The notes below the pieces were generated by a model. That model was not told the origin of the DNA and did not search any database. It saw only the letters and a program-made list of their open reading frames with translations. Source: Pelorhabdus rhamnosifermentans (GTDB lineage: Bacteria; Bacillota; Negativicutes; UMGS1260). Taken from it: a stretch of DNA of 64,000 nt. The position numbers and the translations under genes were made by a program. The stretch is taken from assembly GCF_018835585.1 (NCBI RefSeq), contig NZ_JAHGVE010000015.1:53301-117300 (forward strand), written 5' to 3'. Shown here in pieces: positions 25,455-32,383 of the stretch (positions are counted from its first letter, which is position 1; every line of letters begins with the position of its first letter).

Positions 25455-27346
25455 AGCGCGTTGTAGTGGATCCCGTAACCCGCATTGAAGGGCATTTACG
25501 GGTGGAAATAAAAGTGGATGAGGCGACAGGCAAAGTGCAGGACGCCTTGTCAAGCGGCACTGCTTGGCGCGGTATTGAATTGATTATGAAAGACCGTGAC
25601 CCACGTGATGCATGGGCTTTCGTCCAACGGATCTGCGGTGTGTGTACCACTGTTCACGCCTTGGGGTCACTTCGGGCCGTGGAAGACGCTCTGAAAATTG
25701 AAATCCCGAAAAACGCCAATTATATTCGTAATATTATGTCTGCTACCCAAACGGCGCAGGACCATTTAGTTCACTTCTATCACCTGCATGCGCTTGATTG
25801 GGTGAGTCCAGTCGAAGCCCTCAAAGCGGATCCGTCGGCTACTGCGGTTTTGCAAAACATAGTGCTGGAAAAATACCGATTACCATTTGCGGGGCCAATG
25901 AATTTCGATTTTGATGCCTATCCCAAGGATTTTCCGAAGGCGACTACGCTTTATTTTAAGACGGTACAAGAAAAGGTTAAAAAGGTCGTCGAAAGTGGCC
26001 AACTCGGCATCTTTGCTGCTCAATGGTGGGATCATCCCGATTATGCCATATTGTCTCCGGAAGTACATCTCATGGCAGTTGCCCATTACCTTAACATGCT
26101 GGATCGGCAACGAGAACTTCTTGGAGCACATGTCATCTTCGGTGGAAAGAATCCACATCCACACTATATTGTAGGTGGTATGCCCTGCTCCATTTCCATG
26201 AATGATATGAACGCCTCAGTCAACAGCGAGCGTTTAGCAGTGGTTGATACGTCAATTAGTTTGGCAATCAACCTGATCAATTATTTTTACCTGCCTGACC
26301 TTCTGGCAATTGGTCACAGGTATGTCCAGAAAGGTTATGTTGATGGCGGTGGTTTGGCCAAAGAAAGAGTGCTCGGGTTCGGCGATTTTCCTGATGAACC
26401 TTATACCGGTATTTCCAACGGTGATTTCCATAAGAAACTGCTGCTACGTTGCAATGGTGTGGTAGAAGACTTTGGAAAAGGTGTGGACAGCGCTATATAC
26501 TACGATATTGATGAGAAAAATTTAGTTGATCCGGCTGTTTTAAATGAAGGAGTGGAGCACTCTTGGTATACTTATCCTGAAAATGGTGCAGACATTCATC
26601 CATGGGACGGTGTCACCAACCCAGAGTACACCGGACCCAAGGAAGGCAGCAAAGTTCAATGGAAATTTCTTAATGAAGAAGGTAAATATTCTTGGATAAA
26701 AACTCCGAAATGGCGTGGTAAAATGGCCGAAGTCGGTCCACTGGCTCGCTATATCATCATCTACACCAAGGTTAAAAAGGGCCTGATCGAACCGACTTGG
26801 GCCGAAAAAATGGTCGTCGATCAGCTCGAAGCTGTCTCCAAGGTTTTCAAACTGGCACCGGAGGTATGGTTGCCGACCATGGTGGGACGCACTGCGGCAC
26901 GCGGCCTAGATGCGCAACTCAATGCCTATATCAACAAATACTACTTTGATAAACTGGTCAAAAATATCCGTAATGGCGATACTGCAGTGGCGAATACCGC
27001 TAAATGGGATCCAGCCACTTGGCCGAAAGACGCCAAAGGAGTTGGTTTGCTCGAAGCGCCGCGCGGTGCTCTTAGCCACTGGGTTGTTATAAAGGATGGT
27101 AAAATTGTTTATTACCAAGCGGTGGTTCCCACTACTTGGAATGCCTGTCCAAGGGACAGTAAGGCTGGGTACGGTGCTTACGAAGCTGGTATGATGGACA
27201 CTAAAGTTAAAATTACCGATAAGCCTTTGGAAGTGTTGAAAGTTATCCATTCCTTCGATCCATGCAGCGCTTGTGCTACGCATCTTTATGACGCTGAAGG
27301 CAAGGAATTGAGTATCGTACACACAGATCCTTATTTTAAGGATTAA
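25451..27346 (+). CDS. hyaB: [NiFe] uptake hydrogenase, large subunit
   Basis: The nickel-iron catalytic subunit, 631 residues. It opens VVDPVTRIEGHLRVEI. The active-site cysteines are C62 and C65 in RICGVCTT and C605 and C608 in DPCSAC. After His611 a 20-residue C-terminal extension begins LYDAEG, the usual place for endoproteolytic removal after nickel insertion; the HyaD-type protease at 31835 is the likely processor. The start ATG is coupled to the small subunit stop (ATGA). It lacks its own signal and is co-exported with the small subunit. The full hyp set downstream provides maturation. Confidence 0.95.
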   Translation: MKRVVVDPVTRIEGHLRVEIKVDEATGKVQDALSSGTAWRGIELIMKDRDPRDAWAFVQRICGVCTTVHALGSLRAVEDALKIEIPKNANYIRNIMSATQTAQDHLVHFYHLHALDWVSPVEALKADPSATAVLQNIVLEKYRLPFAGPMNFDFDAYPKDFPKATTLYFKTVQEKVKKVVESGQLGIFAAQWWDHPDYAILSPEVHLMAVAHYLNMLDRQRELLGAHVIFGGKNPHPHYIVGGMPCSISMNDMNASVNSERLAVVDTSISLAINLINYFYLPDLLAIGHRYVQKGYVDGGGLAKERVLGFGDFPDEPYTGISNGDFHKKLLLRCNGVVEDFGKGVDSAIYYDIDEKNLVDPAVLNEGVEHSWYTYPENGADIHPWDGVTNPEYTGPKEGSKVQWKFLNEEGKYSWIKTPKWRGKMAEVGPLARYIIIYTKVKKGLIEPTWAEKMVVDQLEAVSKVFKLAPEVWLPTMVGRTAARGLDAQLNAYINKYYFDKLVKNIRNGDTAVANTAKWDPATWPKDAKGVGLLEAPRGALSHWVVIKDGKIVYYQAVVPTTWNACPRDSKAGYGAYEAGMMDTKVKITDKPLEVLKVIHSFDPCSACATHLYDAEGKELSIVHTDPYFKD

Positions 27347-27360
27347 GGGGGAGGCTAGCG

Positions 27361-28104
27361 ATGAATGAGGGTCATTTGAAAGCATATTACGTTTATAGCC
27401 CATTTTTGAGAATTTTCCACTGGATAATGGTTATAAGTATTATCATTCTTTTTTTCACGGGCTTGTATATTGCTAAACCCTTGACTGGCGGAAATCTCGG
27501 TATTGAGCCAACATTTGCAGACCCACGATTTTCGCTGAATGCAATTCGTAATATCCATTTCATTACGTCGTATATTTTTGTCGGATCGTTTATATTGAGG
27601 ATCTACGGTTACATAATTAATAAAGGGGATCGTCTGCTACCTCGCTTTTGGACTAAATCCCACTGGCAGTGGACGATTGATACTGCCCTTCACTATCTAC
27701 TGATTCAGCCTTTCCATAAGCCGTATTTGCGTAATCCCTTGGCCCGCATGTCCTATTTAGGTCTTTATATTCTGGTTGCTATTGAAGTAGTTACTGGTTT
27801 TGCCATGTATTTCATGGTTGATCCCAATGGTTTTGGAGCAAAAATTTTTGGGTCAATTAACAGCCTTTTTGGGAATGAGTATATTGTCCATTTGGTCCAC
27901 CATTATGTAGCTTGGCTGATTATTATATTTGCCATTATTCACGTATATATGGCTATCCGGGCCGATTTCATGGATGGTGAAGGGGAAATTTCTAGTATGT
28001 TTTCTGGAGTAAAGTTTTTGCCTCATGTGCCTGTAGATATAGGGGAAATACAGGAGAATGAAGAGGAGCATACCAGCCAATCAAAAAAATCTATCACAGA
28101 ATAG
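27361..28104 (+). CDS. hyaC: Hydrogenase b-type cytochrome subunit
   Basis: A di-haem cytochrome b membrane subunit of 247 residues with four or five hydrophobic segments: IMVISIIILFFTGLYI (residues about 22-37), ITSYIFVGSFILRIYGYII, YLGLYILVAIEVVTGFAMYF and VAWLIIIFAIIHVYMAI. Histidines in RIFHW, NIHF and VHLVHHYVAW are candidate haem ligands. It passes electrons from the small subunit to menaquinone. The charged C-terminal tail is cytoplasmic. It starts at ATG 27361 after GGGGGAGG, 14 bases behind the large subunit. Confidence 0.9.
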   Translation: MNEGHLKAYYVYSPFLRIFHWIMVISIIILFFTGLYIAKPLTGGNLGIEPTFADPRFSLNAIRNIHFITSYIFVGSFILRIYGYIINKGDRLLPRFWTKSHWQWTIDTALHYLLIQPFHKPYLRNPLARMSYLGLYILVAIEVVTGFAMYFMVDPNGFGAKIFGSINSLFGNEYIVHLVHHYVAWLIIIFAIIHVYMAIRADFMDGEGEISSMFSGVKFLPHVPVDIGEIQENEEEHTSQSKKSITE

Positions 28105-28144
28105 ATTTACAAGTTTCGAATCTCAAAAACAGGAGGTATTTCTT

Positions 28145-28381
28145 ATGTGTAAGACATGCGGTTGTTCCGTCGGGAATACCCAAATCAAGTTTTGTGTTAA
28201 GGGTTATGACAGTACCAACGTAAAGGAAGTCGAGAAGAGTCTTTTAGGATTACCAGGAGTTTATCATGTCCACATTCATGTCCACGATGGACAGACGACC
28301 ATTGATTACGATCCAGTTCGGACTGCTCTTGCTGAAATCACTGCTATGTTAGCGACGCGCGGTCTGCAGGCCGTCATCTGA
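28145..28381 (+). CDS. Small HMA-like protein with HypB-type CxxCGC nickel motif
   Basis: A 78-residue protein. It begins MCKTCGCSVGN, matching the high-affinity nickel motif at the amino end of E. coli HypB (MCTTCGCGEGN). The rest resembles a ferredoxin-like heavy-metal-associated domain (GLPGVYHVHIHVHDGQTTIDYD), with three extra histidines in HVHIHVHD. ATG 28145 is chosen for the AGGAGG nine bases upstream. The HypB at 30050 lacks this motif. The likely role is delivery of nickel to the hydrogenase maturation GTPase or storage of nickel; this is inferred from the motif and its place in the cluster. Confidence 0.7.
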   Translation: MCKTCGCSVGNTQIKFCVKGYDSTNVKEVEKSLLGLPGVYHVHIHVHDGQTTIDYDPVRTALAEITAMLATRGLQAVI

Positions 28382-28394
28382 ATGTGGAGAATAC

Positions 28395-28472
28395 ATGAAG
28401 AAAATAGTAATTTACAGTGGAGAGCGGCGTTCGCCCCAAAGTGAAAAAAGTGAGCTGTCAAGAAAAGTATGA
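28395..28472 (+). CDS. 25-codon leader-like open frame coupled to menG
   Basis: ATG 28395 follows GGAGA and opens a short frame (MKKIVIYSGERRSPQSEKSE, then LSRKV) whose stop TGA overlaps the menG ATG at 28469 (ATGA). menG itself has no good ribosome site, so translation of this frame could feed it. It may also be the start of a decayed gene, since a broken menA lies close by. No family is recognised. Confidence 0.4.
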   Translation: MKKIVIYSGERRSPQSEKSELSRKV

Positions 28473-29206
28473 TAAAAAAAATAGATAGACCATCGGTACT
28501 GAATGCAAAAGAAAAAGAACAATTTGTACATGGAATCTTTTCCGCAATCGCTTGCCGTTATGACTGGCTAAATTCAATTTTAAGTATTAAATTGGATGGC
28601 TTTTGGCGGCGCTATGCCGTTACCAAAGCCAAAGTTCCAACGGGTGGAAAGACCCTCGACTTGTGCTGTGGCACTGGTAAATTGACTCTCGAATTAATCA
28701 AAGCAGTAGGAGCGGGGGGGAGTGTGATCGGTGTAGATTTCTGTGCGAATATGTTACAGATTGCCCGTGAAAATATTTCAAAGACAATGTATGTCGACAA
28801 TGTCATGTTTGTAGAAGCCAATGTTTTGGAGTTGCCGTTTACGGATCATTCTTTTGACTGTTGTACCATTGGTTTTGGCATGAGAAATGTAGCGGACATA
28901 CCTCGTGTGATAAGTGAAATTTACAGAGTATTAAAGCCTGGTGGTAGGCTTGTTATCTTGGAATTGGGGAAACCCAGTATGCCAGTGTTTAGAAGCCTTT
29001 ATTTTTTCTATTTTGAAAGAATTCTACCAGTACTAGGACAAGCTTTTGCGAAAGTTAAAGGTGCGTACCAGTGGCTTCCGGAATCGCTGCGTTTTTTTCC
29101 GGACCAACAGGAAGTAGTGCGAATGTTACAAGAGAGTGGATTTAAAGATGTAGGTCGAGATAATCTAACGGGTGGAATTGTGGCAGTTTATTTTGGGGTG
29201 AAATGA
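28469..29206 (+). CDS. menG: Demethylmenaquinone methyltransferase
   Basis: A UbiE/MenG-type SAM methyltransferase of 245 residues. It has SAM motif I LDLCCGTGKLTLEL near residues 65-78, GVDFCANMLQIAR, then FDCCTIGFGMRNVADIPR and LKPGGRLVILELGKP, the UbiE/COQ5 signatures. It performs the last methylation of menaquinone, the electron acceptor of the hydrogenase cytochrome b. Its place inside the hydrogenase cluster, next to a polyprenyl synthase (30846) and a menA remnant, is consistent. The ribosome site is weak; translation may be coupled to the 28395 frame. Confidence 0.9.
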   Translation: MIKKIDRPSVLNAKEKEQFVHGIFSAIACRYDWLNSILSIKLDGFWRRYAVTKAKVPTGGKTLDLCCGTGKLTLELIKAVGAGGSVIGVDFCANMLQIARENISKTMYVDNVMFVEANVLELPFTDHSFDCCTIGFGMRNVADIPRVISEIYRVLKPGGRLVILELGKPSMPVFRSLYFFYFERILPVLGQAFAKVKGAYQWLPESLRFFPDQQEVVRMLQESGFKDVGRDNLTGGIVAVYFGVK

Positions 29207-29262
29207 TACAAGAGCTAAGGTGGCTACAAAACATTCCCCGTCAAACATAATCTTTTTTGGCT

Positions 29263-29443
29263 ATGCGTCCCTGGCCTTTTACAGCATCATTATACATTGC
29301 ATTAGGCGCTGCACTTGCCTGGATGGAGAGTCTTTGCTATCGGCTTATTTTTATTAACGTTATTTAGCGGAATATGTATCCAAGTCGGGACCAATTTGAT
29401 TAATACCTATGGAGATTACGCTGATTGTTATTTTAAGGTGTAA
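29263..29443 (+). pseudogene. menA: menA (DHNA polyprenyltransferase) remnant
   Basis: One frame reads MRPWPFTASLYIALGAALAW and then, after a shift at about 29325, a second frame reads WRVFAIGLFLLTLFSGICIQ followed by VGTNLINTYGDY. Together they match the first quarter of MenA, which has the RPWxFTAS start and the QxGTNLxNxYxDY prenyl diphosphate site. A stop follows at 29441 and the rest of the gene is absent. An active menA must be elsewhere if menaquinone is made. The 285-base gap 29207-29491 is filled by this remnant and the tandem repeat. Confidence 0.75.
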
Positions 29444-29460
29444 TTATAAGGTGTAATTAT
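29435..29460 (+). repeat. Tandem duplication of a 13-base unit
   Basis: AAGGTGTAATTAT occurs twice without a gap (29435-29447 and 29448-29460), between the menA remnant and tatA. It is consistent with slippage at the edge of a deletion. Confidence 0.85.
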
Positions 29461-29491
29461 AATGAAGCATTAGGAAGGTAGGTGTAGGTCA

Positions 29492-29716
29492 ATGCTTAAT
29501 TTTAGTATGCCGGAATTAGCAATGGTACTAGTAATCGCTCTAATTGTCTTTGGACCGGGCAAACTTCCTGAAGTAGGCAAGGCATTGGGTAAGGGTTTGA
29601 GAGAATTTCGCCGGGAAATGGACACTAGCTCCCAAGAACCTGTCAATATTGAGGGTAAATCTGTGGAAAAAGAGCCCGGTGATCATGTTGAACACTCAGG
29701 GGGAAAACATGCATGA
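29492..29716 (+). CDS. tatA: Twin-arginine translocase subunit TatA
   Basis: A 74-residue TatA/E protein: one amino-terminal membrane helix (MPELAMVLVIALIVFGPGKLPEVG), then an amphipathic helix (GKALGKGLREFRREM) and a hydrophilic tail. It forms the translocation pore for Tat substrates. The hydrogenase small subunit in the same cluster has a Tat signal, so this copy probably serves its export. No tatC is present in the window. It starts at ATG after GGAAGGTAGGTG. The end overlaps hypA by 8 bases. Confidence 0.9.
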   Translation: MLNFSMPELAMVLVIALIVFGPGKLPEVGKALGKGLREFRREMDTSSQEPVNIEGKSVEKEPGDHVEHSGGKHA

Positions 29717-30050
29717 AATGGCTATTGCTCAAGGCATTCTAGATATTACGTTGGATAACGCCGCTCAGTCTGACGCGAAAAAGGTGATAACCATTAAACT
29801 TCTAGTCGGGCAAATGACCGAAGTTGAGCCTGAAGCGATGCGCTTTTGTTTTAGTGCACTGGCAGAAGGCACGATAGCGGCAAAAGCGGAGCTTAAAATC
29901 AAGATTGTACCACTTGTTGTGTACTGCCAAGACTGCGGCAGGAAATTCGTTATTGAACGCTACAGGTTTCTATGCTCAGCCTGCGGATCGGCCAACGTGA
30001 AAATCATTTCTGGTCGGGAACTTCAAGTGGAGTATTTGGAGGTGGACTAG
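29709..30050 (+). CDS. hypA: Hydrogenase nickel insertion protein HypA
   Basis: A 113-residue protein. It opens MHEMAIAQGILDI, with the nickel-binding Met-His-Glu at the amino end. The zinc site is CQDCGRKF...CSACGSAN near residues 73-95. It delivers nickel to the large subunit with HypB. ATG 29709 is required because nickel binding needs the native MHE start. It overlaps tatA by 8 bases and hypB by one base. Confidence 0.95.
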   Translation: MHEMAIAQGILDITLDNAAQSDAKKVITIKLLVGQMTEVEPEAMRFCFSALAEGTIAAKAELKIKIVPLVVYCQDCGRKFVIERYRFLCSACGSANVKIISGRELQVEYLEVD

Positions 30051-30724
30051 TGGAAATTCAAGTTATGGAAAATATTCTTAGTAAAAACGACAAAATCGCT
30101 GCCGAAATCAACGCAATCTTTTCCTCCCACGGTATCTTCGTACTAAATTTGTTAGGATCGCCTGGTTCAGGTAAGACATCGTTGCTTGAGCAAACGATTA
30201 TGACATTAAAAGGCGATATTCGCATGGCAGTAATTGAGGGTGACCTTTTTACATCGAAAGATGCTGACCGTATCGCCCGGTATGGGGTACCAGTGGTCCA
30301 GATTAATACCAGTGGTGGCTGCCACTTGGATGCGACTATGGTTAAAGGAGTTCTGGATAAACTGGCTTTAGCTACTCTTGATCTGATTATTATTGAAAAT
30401 GTCGGTAATTTAATATGTCCCGCTGAATTTAATATTGGAGAAGACGTCAAAGCCATGGTTTTAAGCATTACAGAAGGAGAGGACAAACCGCTAAAATATC
30501 CGCTAATGTTTAAACAAGCCAGTATTGCCGTTTTAAATAAAATAGATCTGTTGCCCTATACCAGTTTTGATATGGCGGCAGCAACAGAGGATATTTTAAG
30601 CATCAATCCGAAAATCGGTTTGGTTGTCGCCTCCTGTCGTAGTGGTGAAGGGCTGAATGGTTGGTACGAATGGATAAAGCAGCAAGTGATAAATAAAAAG
30701 GCAGGACGTATTGGGTGTAAATAA
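30050..30724 (+). CDS. hypB: Hydrogenase maturation GTPase HypB, lacking the N-terminal nickel motif
   Basis: A 224-residue SIMIBI GTPase. Walker A is LLGSPGSGKTSLLEQ (near residues 36-50). Other motifs are IEGDLFTSKDADR, the GGCHLDATMV metal site at the GTPase dimer interface, IIENVGNLICPAEFN and LNKIDLLPY. The amino end carries neither the CxxCGC high-affinity motif nor a histidine-rich stretch; a CxxCGC motif is instead found in the separate protein at 28145. GTG 30050 is chosen from the overlap with the hypA stop and the GGAGGTGG 5 bases upstream. Confidence 0.95.
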   Translation: MEIQVMENILSKNDKIAAEINAIFSSHGIFVLNLLGSPGSGKTSLLEQTIMTLKGDIRMAVIEGDLFTSKDADRIARYGVPVVQINTSGGCHLDATMVKGVLDKLALATLDLIIIENVGNLICPAEFNIGEDVKAMVLSITEGEDKPLKYPLMFKQASIAVLNKIDLLPYTSFDMAAATEDILSINPKIGLVVASCRSGEGLNGWYEWIKQQVINKKAGRIGCK

Positions 30725-30801
30725 TGGCCGCAATGCAGATTGACATCAATGGCAGTGTATTATTAGCAGCTGATTTTAGCATAAGTACACCTAAGGCTTA
30801 A
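30724..30801 (+). CDS. 25-codon open frame after hypB
   Basis: An ATG overlaps the hypB stop (TAATG) and opens a frame MAAMQIDINGSVLLAADFSI followed by STPKA and a stop. It has no independent ribosome site and no family is recognised. It could be a gene scrap or a coupled small peptide. The real polyprenyl synthase gene begins 45 bases later. Confidence 0.25.
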   Translation: MAAMQIDINGSVLLAADFSISTPKA

Positions 30802-30845
30802 CAAAGGCTGGCGTAGCCAATTTTTCTAATTTATGGGGTGATTTT

Positions 30846-31808
30846 GTGAAACGATCCACCATATTTGATTTGGTACAAAACGAACTGATGGCAATCAAAA
30901 CGGAGCTTGCTTCTGCAATACGATCTCAGGACGATTTAGTGACCGATATGGGTAGTCATTTATTTTTGGCCGGTGGCAAATGTTTACGGCCCGGCTTATA
31001 TTTTTTATGCGCACGGAATAGTCGGAAAATTTTATCGGAAAAAATGCCGGTTGCTGTAGCCATTGAATTAATTCATATGGCTACTTTGGTACATGACGAT
31101 ATTCTCGACAATGCTGCAGTTCGGCGAGGAGTATCAACGGCAAATGCCCGTTGGGGGAACCACGCTTCAGTATTAGCCGGCGATTATCTTTTTGCTAAAG
31201 CTTTTTCACTTATTGCCGAGGCAAATGCGCAAGCTCTTAAAGTTCTCTCTGATGTCATCTGCGCGATATGCGAAGGGGAAGTCAGCCAGATTCGGGATAA
31301 ATTCAATCCGTATCGAACTGAAGCGGATTACCTGAAGCGGATTGCCCAAAAAACAGCTTGTTTTATTGCGGTTAGCTGTGAATTAGGCGCAATGGCAGCC
31401 CAGTTAGATACTACTACGGTGAAGGCACTGCATCAATACGGCTATGCTGTCGGAATGGCCTATCAGATTACAGATGATATCTTAGATATTACCGCATCGG
31501 AGGAACAAATTGGGAAACCAGTTGGTAACGATTTACGCCAAGGGGTCTTGACTCTTCCTGTTATTTATGTCCTGCGAACAAGTCCACGGCAGGATGAGTT
31601 ACAAAAGCTAATTCTTGCCAAAGACATGTCTGACTCAAAATTACAACAATGCATGAACATAATTCATGAGACTAGCGCTGTTGAATATACTTATCAACGG
31701 ATGAGCCAATATTTAGAACTCGCGCGTCAGAGTATACCAAGCTCGCTTGATGATGATGTGCGGGAGGCACTACACGCAGTCGTCGATTTTGTCGGTCGTG
31801 GCAAATAA
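30846..31808 (+). CDS. Polyprenyl diphosphate synthase (menaquinone side chain)
   Basis: A trans-isoprenyl diphosphate synthase of 320 residues. The first aspartate-rich motif is VHDDILDNA near residue 84, the second is ITDDILDI near 216, and GKPVGNDLRQG follows. The usual GGKRLRP substrate motif reads GGKCLRP here, so its first arginine is cysteine. It elongates the prenyl chain of menaquinone, as heptaprenyl or octaprenyl synthases do. GTG 30846 follows GGGGTGA. Its place between hypB and the hydrogenase protease fits a combined hydrogenase-quinone locus. Confidence 0.85.
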   Translation: MKRSTIFDLVQNELMAIKTELASAIRSQDDLVTDMGSHLFLAGGKCLRPGLYFLCARNSRKILSEKMPVAVAIELIHMATLVHDDILDNAAVRRGVSTANARWGNHASVLAGDYLFAKAFSLIAEANAQALKVLSDVICAICEGEVSQIRDKFNPYRTEADYLKRIAQKTACFIAVSCELGAMAAQLDTTTVKALHQYGYAVGMAYQITDDILDITASEEQIGKPVGNDLRQGVLTLPVIYVLRTSPRQDELQKLILAKDMSDSKLQQCMNIIHETSAVEYTYQRMSQYLELARQSIPSSLDDDVREALHAVVDFVGRGK

Positions 31809-31834
31809 TAATTGGATGGGGAATAGGAGATAAA

Positions 31835-32383
31835 ATGGCTGCAACAATAACGGTGCTGGGCATTGGAAACATTTTATTACAAGATGAAGGATTTGGCGTT
31901 AGAATCATTGAAAAACTCCATCGGCGTTATCAATTTTCGGATGCCGTACAGGTTCTTGATGGCGGTACACTTGGCATGGATTTATTGCGGTTTATTACTG
32001 GGACTACAAAATTATTGGTAGTTGACGCAATTAGTGGTGGTAGGCCGCCAGGGACTTTTTACCGATTTGCTGGTAATGAAGTAAAAGCATATTTTCGAGA
32101 TAAGGTTTCTTTACATGAACTCGGAATAAAAGATGTGCTGGCTGTGCTGGAGGTATTGGGTGAACCAATAGCTGAAGTAGTAGTCATCGGGGTAGAGGCG
32201 GCGACGGCAGTATTTGAACCGGGTTTGGAGCTTACTCCGATTGTCGCGGGGATGGTAGATAAAACGGTGACTGCAGTTATCGCCCAGCTTAAGGAATGGC
32301 AAGTGGAATTGGTGGAAAGGGACTCATGCTATTCACCAATGAGCAACGTAATGGGAGTGGCCGATGAAACGGATACAGATTAG
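31835..32383 (+). CDS. Hydrogenase maturation protease (HyaD/HybD family)
   Basis: A 182-residue endopeptidase for the large-subunit C-terminus. Nickel-probing residues are Glu18 in LLQDEGFG, the aspartate in VVDAISGG near residue 67, and the histidine in SLHELG near 92. It should remove the tail after His611 of the large subunit at 25451 once nickel is in place. It starts at ATG 31835 after AGGAGA and overlaps hypF by 20 bases. Confidence 0.9.
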   Translation: MAATITVLGIGNILLQDEGFGVRIIEKLHRRYQFSDAVQVLDGGTLGMDLLRFITGTTKLLVVDAISGGRPPGTFYRFAGNEVKAYFRDKVSLHELGIKDVLAVLEVLGEPIAEVVVIGVEAATAVFEPGLELTPIVAGMVDKTVTAVIAQLKEWQVELVERDSCYSPMSNVMGVADETDTD

